Source: Opacimonas sp002292215 (lineage in GTDB: Bacteria; Pseudomonadota; Gammaproteobacteria; Enterobacterales; Alteromonadaceae). Taken from it: a stretch of DNA of 64,000 bases. The position numbers were made by a program, and so were the translations under genes. This document shows, piece by piece, positions 45,659 through 54,475 of the stretch. The stretch spans positions 1,674,001 through 1,738,000 of the forward strand of contig OX044360.1 in assembly GCA_943846745.1 (NCBI GenBank), written 5' to 3'. Each line of letters starts with the position of its first letter. The stretch's first letter is position 1. Below the pieces are notes generated by a model. The model searched no databases. It saw nothing but the letters and a program-made list of their open reading frames with translations, and was not told where the DNA came from.

Positions 45659-47955
45659 CCAAATATCCGCTCCCACCATGCTTTTTTCTTTGGTTTTATG
45701 GGTTTAGGTTTGGCGACAACATTTCCTGAACAACTTAATACTTGTTGACTTAGCTCTGACGAAATCGCAGGTAACGAGACACTACCCGGACAACCTGCTT
45801 GCATTTGCGCACCAGTTTGCGCGCTAAAATGGGCAATTTCCAGTCCTTTAGGAAAGCGTCGTGACAATGATTTAGGTTCCATTTGAGCTTGAAAGTCCAT
45901 GTATACTTGCATTGCGCCGCTACTGCCACTTAATCCTGTTTGCGCATTATTGTCATCACCGACCCAAATACTCGCTAGCAAATTACGGTCAAATCCTGCA
46001 AACCAGCTATCTCGATAATCATTGGTTGTGCCTGTTTTACCAGCCAGATTAATGCCTTTAAAGCGCTTTCCTACCTGTCGAGCCGTGCCCTCTTTAGTGA
46101 CTTTATGTAACGCATAATTCAATAGATAAGCGACCTGGCGATCAATCCGCTGTTCACTATAATCACTGTGCGCCCATAATAATTGATTACGTGGTGATAA
46201 GATGGCACTAACAGTGTGCAACGGTCGATAGACCCCTTCATTGGCAAGGGTTTGATACATTTGATTAACTTGTAGCGCAGATAAATTAATCGCCCCCAAT
46301 GCAATTGCAGGTAAGCTTGGCACGGGCTCATCAATGCCGAGCTCAGCCAGTGTAGCCACTAAATTATCAATCCCAGTATCTAGCGCAACCTTTACCGCTG
46401 GTAGATTATAAGATGAAGTTAGCGCATCTAATAAACGCACTTCGCCGCGAAATTGTTTATCCGCGTTTTGTGGTGCCCAGCGTTTACCTCGTTCATCTTC
46501 CATTACGATTGGAGCATCAGGAATAATACTCGCCAACTGATAATGGGAGGCATCACGCAGTGCATTATAATAAATCGCGGGTTTAACTAACGAGCCTATG
46601 GAGCGTCGGGCATCTAATGCTCGATTAAACCCTTTCGTGTCAGGTACGGCATCCCCGATAATAGCGCGGATCCCCCCACTGCGAATATCACTTAGCACCA
46701 TCGCACCTTGCAGAGCCGAAATATTTCGAGCCTTAGCGAGATTCTTTACCCGCTGCGATAAGGCTTTTTCTGCACGCCGTTGCGCATTAATATCTAAAGT
46801 AGTAAATACTTTTAAGCCAGATTGACGAATATCAGGATCGGCTAAGACTTGAGATAACTCGCGCGATACCTGATCCATAAAAGCAGGATGTTGACCGCTA
46901 GCGAGACTATCACCGGCTGCGACTTTTAAGGGTTGATTAATCGCATCAAGATAAGTTGCCTTATCTATTTTGTCCGCTTCAAACAATATCCGTAACACTA
47001 AATCACGGCGTTCTTGAGTGCGTTCAGGGGCGCGTTTAGGGTTGTAATAAGAGGGTCCTTTCAACATGCCAACAAGAGTAGCCATTTCGGGTAAATTTAA
47101 TTCATTAATGGGACGGTCAAAATAAAAATGCGCGCCTAGGCCAAACCCATGTACCGCTTTCCCCCCATTTTGCCCAACAAACACTTCATTCAAATACGCC
47201 TGAATAATCGCATCTTTGCTGTATCGAGCATCAATAATTAACGCCATCAATGCTTCTTTAATTTTACGGGTATACGATTGCTCACGCGACAAATATAAGT
47301 TTTTAACTAGCTGCTGGGTTAATGTCGACCCACCTTGTACTTTCCGCCCAGCACTAATATTTGCTAATAGCGCGCGTGCGATGGCCAGCGGATTAACGCC
47401 CCAATGAGTATAAAAGTCCTTGTCTTCGACCATGACCAGTGCTTCAACTAATAATGGAGGGATATCATCTAGCGTAATTAGCATCCGATCTTCACGATTG
47501 CCTGACACTAAACGCGTCACTAGCCAAGGCTCAAAGCGCAATTGCAGTAAAGATTGGTTCGTCGCTAAATCAGTAATCGAGGCAATCCGTGTATCTTCCC
47601 AGCGAATTCGAACATGTTGCTCTGAAGCATAACCATCTGCAAAATCAAACGCGCGGCGATAAACAACCACTGAGGTTTGTCCTACCGCATATTCTCCGAC
47701 ACTCTCTACCGTGCGTTGGCGTCGATAGCCGAGTAATTTGAGTTCGTCGATAATTTCTTTTTGAGATATTTCTTCTTTTACTGCAAAAGTTAGCGGTCGG
47801 GCATAAACTTGTGCCGGTACTTGCCACTTATTTCCGGAAAAATGAGGCTTAATTTGCGCATCCAAATACACAACATAGGCTGCAATTAACGTCAAAAACG
47901 CAATTACAAAAGGTAAAAAATGGGATTTCATCCAAGAGGCAACTTTTTTTAGCAA
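45655..47955 (-). CDS. mrcB: Penicillin-binding protein 1B (bifunctional)
   Basis: Class A PBP with an N-terminal membrane anchor, a UB2H-like segment that in E. coli binds LpoB, a GT51 domain (EDKDFYTHWGVNPLA and GGSTLTQQLVKNLYL) and a transpeptidase domain (active Ser in RSIGSLVKPA, SSYN, KTGTTND). The 766 residues fit PBP1B. It starts with TTG at 47955, supported by AGGA at 8 nt; the ATG at 47931 has no ribosome site. It supplies the second class A synthase beside mrcA. Confidence 0.93.
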   Translation of the reverse strand: MLKKVASWMKSHFLPFVIAFLTLIAAYVVYLDAQIKPHFSGNKWQVPAQVYARPLTFAVKEEISQKEIIDELKLLGYRRQRTVESVGEYAVGQTSVVVYRRAFDFADGYASEQHVRIRWEDTRIASITDLATNQSLLQLRFEPWLVTRLVSGNREDRMLITLDDIPPLLVEALVMVEDKDFYTHWGVNPLAIARALLANISAGRKVQGGSTLTQQLVKNLYLSREQSYTRKIKEALMALIIDARYSKDAIIQAYLNEVFVGQNGGKAVHGFGLGAHFYFDRPINELNLPEMATLVGMLKGPSYYNPKRAPERTQERRDLVLRILFEADKIDKATYLDAINQPLKVAAGDSLASGQHPAFMDQVSRELSQVLADPDIRQSGLKVFTTLDINAQRRAEKALSQRVKNLAKARNISALQGAMVLSDIRSGGIRAIIGDAVPDTKGFNRALDARRSIGSLVKPAIYYNALRDASHYQLASIIPDAPIVMEDERGKRWAPQNADKQFRGEVRLLDALTSSYNLPAVKVALDTGIDNLVATLAELGIDEPVPSLPAIALGAINLSALQVNQMYQTLANEGVYRPLHTVSAILSPRNQLLWAHSDYSEQRIDRQVAYLLNYALHKVTKEGTARQVGKRFKGINLAGKTGTTNDYRDSWFAGFDRNLLASIWVGDDNNAQTGLSGSSGAMQVYMDFQAQMEPKSLSRRFPKGLEIAHFSAQTGAQMQAGCPGSVSLPAISSELSQQVLSCSGNVVAKPKPIKPKKKAWWERIFG

Positions 47956-48012
47956 GTTTTTTTCCTAAAAGTATAGCGACGAATCATTTTGAAAATATTG
48001 GCGAGAACCCAT

Positions 48013-48039
48013 ATAAAATGGGGTCAGATCCCTTTTTAT
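48013..48039. repeat. Hairpin with GGGGTCAGATCCC core
   Basis: ATAAAA (48013-48018) and TTTTAT (48034-48039) enclose GGG-TCAGAT-CCC, a compact imperfect stem-loop in the mrcB-phaC spacer. Similar GGGGTCAGA motifs flank REP/Y1-transposase-type elements in many proteobacteria, so this may be a relic of one. A hairpin with a regulatory role is the alternative. Confidence 0.35.
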
Positions 48040-48189
48040 AAACCGTGAAGTTAAGTTTTTAATAACTTCTTAATATATAGTTAACACACTTATTATAACA
48101 CTCTAGTCTTAATGATATAGACAATTAGCTGCGCTTATTCTTATTATGGACAAATATTGTACATATAACTTCATAGGCAAGGATCGACC

Positions 48190-49971
48190 ATGGGACAGAA
48201 TGAACAAGAAGAAATTCTCCAAAGCATTAACAAATATAGTCAGGTATTTAATGCAATGGTTCAAGATATTTTAGCCAAACAAGCATCAGGTGATGAGGGT
48301 TTGGCTAGTTCAAATTCTGTTTTTTCTCCTAACAAGCTGATTTCATTAATGTCCGACAAAGTTGAAATCGATTCTGCCAAACTATTACAATCTCAGTTTA
48401 CCTTCATGGAAAAGCAGTCTGCCTTATGGCAACAAGCTAGCATGGCTATGATGGGAGAGGCGTCGCAAAATATTATAGATGAGCAGCACTCTGATCGCCG
48501 TTTTAGTCATGATGAATGGCAAGCCAATCCAGTCTACAGCTATGTAAAGCAAGCCTATTTGTTGAACTCACAAATGCTTGAAAACATTGTTGATGCGATG
48601 GACTTTAAAGACTCTAAAACCGCAGAGCAAATTAAATTTTATACCCGACAATATATCAACTCAGTATCGCCTACTAACTATGTCTTAACCAATCCTGAAG
48701 TGTGTGAAGATATTTTAAAATCCAAAGGCGAAAGCATTCTTAAAGGCATGCAGAACTTCATGGAAGATTTTGAAAAAAGCCCTATCGAAGCGTTCAAAAT
48801 CACCCAAACTGATCATGACGCATTTACTGTCGGTGAAAATCTAGCGATGACACCCGGTGAAGTCGTCTTCAAAAACGAACTCATTGAGTTAATTCATTAT
48901 AATCCCACTGTGGCAAAAACCAACGAACTGCCTTTATTGTTTGTTCCCCCGTTCATCAACAAATTTTACGTATTGGATCTAGATGAAAGAAAATCGGCTA
49001 TCAAAGCCTTATTAGATGCGGGTAATGATCTATTCGTCATTTCGTGGATTAATCCTGAAGCCGATTTAGCGGCCAATGACTTCACTGACTATATGAAAAA
49101 AGGTCCCATCGCTGCGCTTGATGCCGTGTGTGAAATCACTAAAGCAAAGCAAGTTAATTTAACTGGATTCTGTGTGGGCGGGACATTAAGCTCCGTCACC
49201 ACGGCTTATTTACGTGCGCAAGGCGATACACGTATTGCATCGTTAACCCTACTGACCACCTTACTAGATTTTTCTGAGCCCGGTGAAATTGCTAACTATC
49301 TATCTGAAGAAATGTTACCTGTGATTGAAAATAACGCAGACATGAAAGGCATTTTTGATGGTCGAATTTTAGCGCTTTCATTTAGTTTACTTAGAGAAAA
49401 TAGTTTGTTCTGGTCATTCTTTATTAAAAACTATTTACAGGGCAAAGATCCTGCACCATTTGATATTTTATATTGGAATTCTGATTCGACCAATATCCCT
49501 GCTGCATGTTTTAAAGATTACTTGCGCAACACATATTGGGATAATAAATTAAAAGATCCGAATGCTTGGGTCATTGATGGGGTGGGCATAGACCTAGCTA
49601 ACATCGATGTGCCTGTGTATGTCCTTGCTACGATGGCTGATCATATCGTGTTGTGGCAATCTGCATACTCAGGATTGCAATATATTTCAGGTGAAAAACG
49701 TTTCGTACTAGCAGGCTCCGGCCATCTAGCGGGCGTTATCAACCCTATCAAAGGTGGCAAATACCCTCATTGGCTCAATGATAACCTTCCTAACGACGCA
49801 GAAGAATGGTTTAGCGGCGCTACCGAACACCCCGGATCGTGGTGGACGGATTGGCATTCGTGGCTTAACCAAAAATCGAGCAAACGAACCAAGGCTCTCG
49901 TGCCTGGGGCACATAAAAACTTTCCGGTGCTTTATCCTGCGCCAGGTGAGTATGTGTTAAAACGTTTGTAG
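48190..49971 (+). CDS. phaC: Class I poly(3-hydroxyalkanoate) synthase
   Basis: Polymerises 3-hydroxyacyl-CoA into PHA at the granule surface. It has 593 residues: a PhaC N-terminal domain, then an alpha/beta-hydrolase core with the lipase-like box GFCVGG carrying Cys328, then Asp484 (MADHIVLWQS) and His512 (GSGHLAGVINP), a complete triad with spacing like the Ralstonia enzyme. AAGGA precedes the ATG. phaA and phaB are not nearby, but the transhydrogenase, phaR and phasin genes that follow point to one PHA region. Confidence 0.94.
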   Translation: MGQNEQEEILQSINKYSQVFNAMVQDILAKQASGDEGLASSNSVFSPNKLISLMSDKVEIDSAKLLQSQFTFMEKQSALWQQASMAMMGEASQNIIDEQHSDRRFSHDEWQANPVYSYVKQAYLLNSQMLENIVDAMDFKDSKTAEQIKFYTRQYINSVSPTNYVLTNPEVCEDILKSKGESILKGMQNFMEDFEKSPIEAFKITQTDHDAFTVGENLAMTPGEVVFKNELIELIHYNPTVAKTNELPLLFVPPFINKFYVLDLDERKSAIKALLDAGNDLFVISWINPEADLAANDFTDYMKKGPIAALDAVCEITKAKQVNLTGFCVGGTLSSVTTAYLRAQGDTRIASLTLLTTLLDFSEPGEIANYLSEEMLPVIENNADMKGIFDGRILALSFSLLRENSLFWSFFIKNYLQGKDPAPFDILYWNSDSTNIPAACFKDYLRNTYWDNKLKDPNAWVIDGVGIDLANIDVPVYVLATMADHIVLWQSAYSGLQYISGEKRFVLAGSGHLAGVINPIKGGKYPHWLNDNLPNDAEEWFSGATEHPGSWWTDWHSWLNQKSSKRTKALVPGAHKNFPVLYPAPGEYVLKRL

Positions 49972-49983
49972 ACGGCGTCGGCT

Positions 49984-50054
49984 AGGAAGTAGCTTTCACG
50001 ACTTCCTGCCCTGTCACTTAAACGACACTGTCAACAGCCTTAATTGAGTTAAGG
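49984..50054 (+). terminator. Hairpins after phaC
   Basis: Two dyads lie in the phaC-pntAA gap: AGGAAGT (49984) with ACTTCCT (50001), and CCTTAA (50038) with TTAAGG (50049) followed by TTT. Either could end the phaC transcript; neither has a long T-tract. Confidence 0.35.
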
Positions 50055-50096
50055 TTTGCTCACGCCTATTTTTTAGTTAACTAGTATGAGGTAATG

Positions 50097-51251
50097 ATGA
50101 CAACGATTGCTTTTCCAAAAGAGACCAAACCAGGCGAACAGCGCTGCGCCTTGCTGCCAAGTAATCTCAAAGCATACGGGCTTTTAGGCCTAGATATCGC
50201 CGTTGAGAGTGGGATCGGCATTGATATATTTATTTCCGATGAGGCCTATGAAGCAGCAGGGGCGAAAGTCTTATCACGCGCCGAAACACTGGCTGCGGGT
50301 GATATTGTGGTGAGTGTTAATAAGCTCGAATTAACCGATATTACGCACTGTCAAAAAGAGGCGGTATTAATCAGTTTTCTTGACCCATTTAACGAAGCTT
50401 CATATTTGACTACGTTATCCGAGTCAGGCCAAACCAGTATTAGTGTAGAAATGATCCCCCGCTCCAGTCGTTGCCAAAAAATGGATGCGCTCAGCTCTCA
50501 AGCCAGTCTAGCGGGGTATGCCATGGTCGGGATCGGAATGCATCAATTACAAACCATCCTGCCAATGATGATGACCCCTGCAGGGACGATTAAAGCCGCC
50601 AAAGTATTTGTGATTGGTGCTGGTGTTGCAGGATTACAAGCCATTGCGACAGCAAAACGTCTCGGTGCTGCCGTAACCGCTTTTGATACCAGAGTAGTCG
50701 TCGCTGAACAAGTCCGTTCTCTTGGCGGAAAATTTCTAGATATCGATTTAGGGCAGACGGAACAAACCGCACAAGGCTATGCCACTGAATTAACGCCAGA
50801 ACAAATGGCGATCCAGCAAGCGGCTCAAGAAGCCTGTATTGCAGATTCCGATATTGTCATTACCACCGCGCAATTATTTGGTCGCAAGCCACCGCGTTTA
50901 ATTAGTGCTAAGACGGTTGGCAAAATGAAACCAGGTAGCGTGATTGTCGATATGGCAGCTGAGTCAGGCGGTAATGTTGAAGGAACCGTTGCAGGCAAGA
51001 CAGTATTAAATCAAAACGTCTACCTCGTCGGTAATGGTAATTGGCCATGTTTTGTTGCCAAAGACGCTAGTCAAATGTATGCCAATAATATGTTTAACTT
51101 GATTGCTGAGTTTTGTGACAAAGAAACCAAGACATTTACACTCGATATGGAAGATGACATTTTACAAAGCTGTGTGATCACACATGGCGGCAGCATTATT
51201 AATCCCGTAATTCGTAAGCACTTAAATCTGACTTCGGAGGCCAGCGCATGA
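50097..51251 (+). CDS. pntAA: Proton-translocating NAD(P) transhydrogenase, subunit alpha part 1
   Basis: The soluble NAD(H)-binding domain I of the transhydrogenase. The N-terminus IAFPKETKPGEQRCALLP and the Rossmann motif VIGAGVAGLQAIATAKRLGA are typical, and RVVVAEQVRSLGGKF follows. With 384 residues it is the separate PntAA chain, as in Rhodospirillum; in E. coli this part is fused to the membrane part. The ATG at 50097 is 5 nt after GAGGT; the ATG at 50094 is too close. It overlaps pntAB by 4 bp. Confidence 0.93.
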   Translation: MTTIAFPKETKPGEQRCALLPSNLKAYGLLGLDIAVESGIGIDIFISDEAYEAAGAKVLSRAETLAAGDIVVSVNKLELTDITHCQKEAVLISFLDPFNEASYLTTLSESGQTSISVEMIPRSSRCQKMDALSSQASLAGYAMVGIGMHQLQTILPMMMTPAGTIKAAKVFVIGAGVAGLQAIATAKRLGAAVTAFDTRVVVAEQVRSLGGKFLDIDLGQTEQTAQGYATELTPEQMAIQQAAQEACIADSDIVITTAQLFGRKPPRLISAKTVGKMKPGSVIVDMAAESGGNVEGTVAGKTVLNQNVYLVGNGNWPCFVAKDASQMYANNMFNLIAEFCDKETKTFTLDMEDDILQSCVITHGGSIINPVIRKHLNLTSEASA

Positions 51252-51523
51252 TCGCTATATATTTATTATTTATTTTAATGTTAGCCATTTTTGTCGGCTT
51301 TGAGCTGATCCAAAAGGTCCCTGCAACTTTGCATACTCCGTTAATGTCAGGGGCAAATGCGATTTCGGGGATCACTGTGTTAGCCGCTATCGTGCTCGCA
51401 GGCGGTGAGTCGGGGGAAGCGGCAACGGTATTGGGTATTATTGGGGTGTTCTTTGCGACAATTAACGTCGTGGGTGGCTATTTAGTGACAGACCGCATGC
51501 TTGCCATGTTTAAAAAGAAGTAA
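51248..51523 (+). CDS. pntAB: NAD(P) transhydrogenase, subunit alpha part 2
   Basis: A 91-residue membrane protein with three to four hydrophobic segments. GFELIQKVPATLHTPLMSGANAISG is the signature of the PntA membrane domain, and NVVGGYLVTDRMLAMFKKK is the family's usual end. It forms the dII channel together with the N-half of PntB. It overlaps pntAA by ATGA and ends 12 bp before pntB. Confidence 0.93.
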   Translation: MIAIYLLFILMLAIFVGFELIQKVPATLHTPLMSGANAISGITVLAAIVLAGGESGEAATVLGIIGVFFATINVVGGYLVTDRMLAMFKKK

Positions 51524-51535
51524 GGGGACAAGATT

Positions 51536-52900
51536 GTGGATACCACTATTTTTATTAATATCATATATGTTATTTCAGCTGCGTTATTTATTTATGGACT
51601 AAAATTACTCGGCCACCCAAGTACCGCACGCAAAGGCAATCGGCTTTCAGCCATAGCCATGTTAATAGCGATTATTGTGACATTACTTGACCAGCATATC
51701 GTGTCATACAGCTGGATTATCATTAGTGTGTTGGCCGGTTCTGCGGTCGGCGTCTATGTGTCGAAAAAAGTCGAAATGACAGGGATGCCAGAACTGGTCT
51801 CATTATTTAATGGCGTGGGCGGGTTAGCTAGTGCCGCGGTTGCTATTGCTGCGATGGTAGGCTCTGATTTAACCTCAGGTCTGGCAACCATTAGTGTGAT
51901 TGCGTTGATTATTGGTGCGGTGACCTTTTCGGGGTCATTGATCGCATGGGGAAAACTATCTGAGCGCATCTCAGGCAAGCCCATTGTATTTAACCAACAA
52001 GCTATTGCCAACTACGCATTAATTGGTGTGACAATACTATTTAGTGCTTTATACGTCATTTACCCCTCATCGACGCTGTTTATTTGTGCTGTCATTGCCT
52101 TGGCATTAGCCATCGGCGTGATGGTAGTACTACCCATTGGTGGCGCAGATATGCCAGTCGTCATCTCGTTATTAAATAGTTATTCTGGTTTAGCCGCTTG
52201 TGCTGCCGGTTTTGCATTAGAAAATAACTTGTTGATTGTAGCAGGTGCATTAGTCGGTGCGAGTGGTATTATCTTAACCAATATCATGTGTAAAGCGATG
52301 AACCGTTCATTAGTCAATGTCCTCACGAGTGGCTTTCAAGAAGTGGTTAGCATGGATATTGTGGTCGAAGGTGAAATCAAACCTATCAGTGCCGACGATG
52401 CGTTTTATGTGTTAGAGGCTGCACAATCTATTTTGGTCATTCCTGGTTATGGAATGGCTGTGGCACAAGCCCAACATGCAATGAAAGAACTGCAAGAATT
52501 ACTTGAAAGTAATGATGCTGAAGTCGTCTATGGGATCCACCCCGTTGCGGGTCGTATGCCCGGTCATATGAATGTGTTATTGGCTGAGGCTGATGTATCG
52601 TATGATTTATTATTAGAAATGGACGAAGTGAATCAACGTATGGAAAACTTTGATGTTGCAATTGTTATCGGTGCCAACGATGTGGTGAACCCTGCAGCGC
52701 GTGAATTAAAAGGCAGTCCGATTTACGGCATGCCAGTCATTAATGCTGATTTAGCCAAAAACGTGTTTGTGATCAAGCGCAGTATGTCGTCAGGCTTTGC
52801 TGGTGTTGATAATCCGTTGTTCTTTAAAGATAACACCCGCATGATCTTTGGTGATGCCAAAGAAGTGTTGAATAACATTGTGCGCCAATTTGCTGATTAA
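51536..52900 (+). CDS. pntB: NAD(P) transhydrogenase, subunit beta
   Basis: 454 residues, GTG start. The N-terminal half has about nine membrane segments and completes the proton channel; the C-terminal domain III binds NADP(H) (VIPGYGMAVAQAQHAMKEL, HPVAGRMPGHMNVLLAEA, VIGANDVVNPAA). The complex uses the proton gradient to make NADPH from NADH. NADPH is the reductant for PHA precursor synthesis, which fits the location between phaC and phaR. Confidence 0.95.
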   Translation: MDTTIFINIIYVISAALFIYGLKLLGHPSTARKGNRLSAIAMLIAIIVTLLDQHIVSYSWIIISVLAGSAVGVYVSKKVEMTGMPELVSLFNGVGGLASAAVAIAAMVGSDLTSGLATISVIALIIGAVTFSGSLIAWGKLSERISGKPIVFNQQAIANYALIGVTILFSALYVIYPSSTLFICAVIALALAIGVMVVLPIGGADMPVVISLLNSYSGLAACAAGFALENNLLIVAGALVGASGIILTNIMCKAMNRSLVNVLTSGFQEVVSMDIVVEGEIKPISADDAFYVLEAAQSILVIPGYGMAVAQAQHAMKELQELLESNDAEVVYGIHPVAGRMPGHMNVLLAEADVSYDLLLEMDEVNQRMENFDVAIVIGANDVVNPAARELKGSPIYGMPVINADLAKNVFVIKRSMSSGFAGVDNPLFFKDNTRMIFGDAKEVLNNIVRQFAD

Positions 52901-53058
52901 GGTCGCATCTAGCCCCTGCTCTACGTTGTTTATTACAGCCATACGCAAGTGTTGCCGATAATAGATAAATACACTAGAGCAGGTTGCTAGGAACTCTAAA
53001 CTTCTATACAGTGGCTGCTGTACCAAACATTTGGTTTCATTTTAAGGGCAATTTATTC

Positions 53059-53481
53059 GTGGTCACTATTAAGAAGTACCCCAATCGTCGTTTGTACGAT
53101 ACCTCACAAAGTAAATATATCAATCTTGACCACATTAAAACCTTAATCAATGCACGTACTGAATTTGAAATTGTCGACTCCAAGACAAGCGATGTGATCA
53201 CAAAATCCATCTTGCTACAAATTATTAGTGAATCAGAAACCAACCAATCCCAATCATTACTAACTGATAAATTACTGCAACAACTTATCCGTTTCTATGA
53301 TTCAGATATGCAGCCTTATGTAAGGCAATATTTGGAACAATCCTTAGTGCAATTTATCGAGCAACAAGACAAAGTACAAAGCCTAGTTAAAAATATGGTA
53401 GATACCTCGCCGGTCGGTATTTTTACTAAGATGATGGAAACCAACATGCAAGCTTGGAATCCCAGCAAAGAAAAGAAATAA
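53059..53481 (+). CDS. phaR: PHA synthesis repressor PhaR
   Basis: A 140-residue DNA-binding regulator. The N-terminal PHB-accumulation domain (VTIKKYPNRRLYDTSQSKY, then INLDHIKTLI) is nearly invariant in the family, and the C-terminal part (SLLTDKLLQQLIRFYDSDMQPYV) senses or binds the polymer. PhaR represses phasin genes until PHA granules titrate it away. The GTG at 53059 gives the standard N-terminus; the open frame upstream to 52984 is not supported. The phasins it probably controls lie at 62.7-63.7 kb. Confidence 0.92.
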   Translation: MVTIKKYPNRRLYDTSQSKYINLDHIKTLINARTEFEIVDSKTSDVITKSILLQIISESETNQSQSLLTDKLLQQLIRFYDSDMQPYVRQYLEQSLVQFIEQQDKVQSLVKNMVDTSPVGIFTKMMETNMQAWNPSKEKK

Positions 53482-53486
53482 CAGCC

Positions 53487-54374
53487 TTAACTTTGCGATA
53501 AAGCAGCAAATAAATTAATAAAATTCCGCTTAGTTATACCCAAATACATACTCGGATTAATGACACAGGTCACGCTATGAATAATCGGGATCACAATAGG
53601 GATTTGACATAACGTGCCATCAGCCAACTCTTTGGCAAATACATAATCAGGTCCAATACTAAAAAATCCTGAATCAACCACCATTTCAATTAAAAATCTA
53701 TAATCTGAGCAAATAATGCTGCGCGTCAATTGGTCAATATCGATAGTCAACTCTTCGCGTAAACGCTTGCGATAAAGATCATTCATCATCGGTATTGCAG
53801 CTGGGTAGTTAAACAATTCTTGCAGGGTTTCGCATCTTATCATCTCCGTTTGAGTGCGGGCACAAACGGCAATGATAGGATATTGATGGTCTCCAAATTG
53901 TTGCAACCCTAAAGCGCTAATTTGAGTCGTATCTTGACAGATAGCAATGTCAATCTTGCCATGTGCCAACAAATGCAATATCGCTTCCATATCATTATGA
54001 ATAATTTCAATATTTACATTTGGATATACCGTTAAATATTGTTTAATTACCGTCAATAATTGTGTTTTATATGTTACCGGGCCCAGACCAACAACTAATC
54101 GGCCTGTTTTTCCACCAGCTAACTGAAGGACTTCATTATTAATCACATCCATTTGGCGAAGCAAAGGTGATGCCTGCTGTGCAATGTAAATAGCTAAATT
54201 GGTAGGTTTAGAATGCCCTTTACCACGCTCAAACAATTGCCCACTAATTTTCTTTTCAATCCTTTCAATCCTCGCGCTTAATGTCGGTTGCGTTATGCCT
54301 AATTCCTTGGCTGCACGAACAAAACTTCCATGAGAACAAATAGCATTTATATAGTCTACATCTTGCAAATTCAT
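53487..54374 (-). CDS. LysR-family transcriptional regulator
   Basis: A 295-residue LysR regulator: N-terminal winged helix-turn-helix (DYINAICSHGSFVRAAKELG, ITQPTLSARIERIEKKI) and a periplasmic-binding-protein-like effector domain (RLVVGLGPVTYKTQLLTVI onward). It is divergent from a TonB-dependent receptor gene with 101 bp between start codons, the usual arrangement for a LysR protein controlling its neighbour. The inducer is unknown. It ends 5 bp after the phaR stop, convergent with it. Confidence 0.9.
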   Translation of the reverse strand: MNLQDVDYINAICSHGSFVRAAKELGITQPTLSARIERIEKKISGQLFERGKGHSKPTNLAIYIAQQASPLLRQMDVINNEVLQLAGGKTGRLVVGLGPVTYKTQLLTVIKQYLTVYPNVNIEIIHNDMEAILHLLAHGKIDIAICQDTTQISALGLQQFGDHQYPIIAVCARTQTEMIRCETLQELFNYPAAIPMMNDLYRKRLREELTIDIDQLTRSIICSDYRFLIEMVVDSGFFSIGPDYVFAKELADGTLCQIPIVIPIIHSVTCVINPSMYLGITKRNFINLFAALSQS

Positions 54375-54398
54375 AAAAGGTATAGCTTTTGACTATGA

Positions 54399-54428
54399 TA
54401 GTTAACTACAATTTAACATTTTGTTAAT
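54399..54428. promoter_or_regulatory. LysR-type operator candidates in the LysR/receptor spacer
   Basis: Two dyads abut: TAGTTAACTA (54399-54408, perfect) and TTAACA-TTT-TGTTAA (54413-54427), the latter holding a perfect T-N11-A LysR box (54414-54426). They lie 48-77 bp before the receptor start and 25-54 bp before the regulator start. GTTAACTACAATTTAA (54401-54416) recurs with one extra base near 62453. Confidence 0.5.
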
Positions 54429-54475
54429 ACATGTCAAGGAGTACAATACCTTCAATTCTTTGGGAGAAGTATTAT

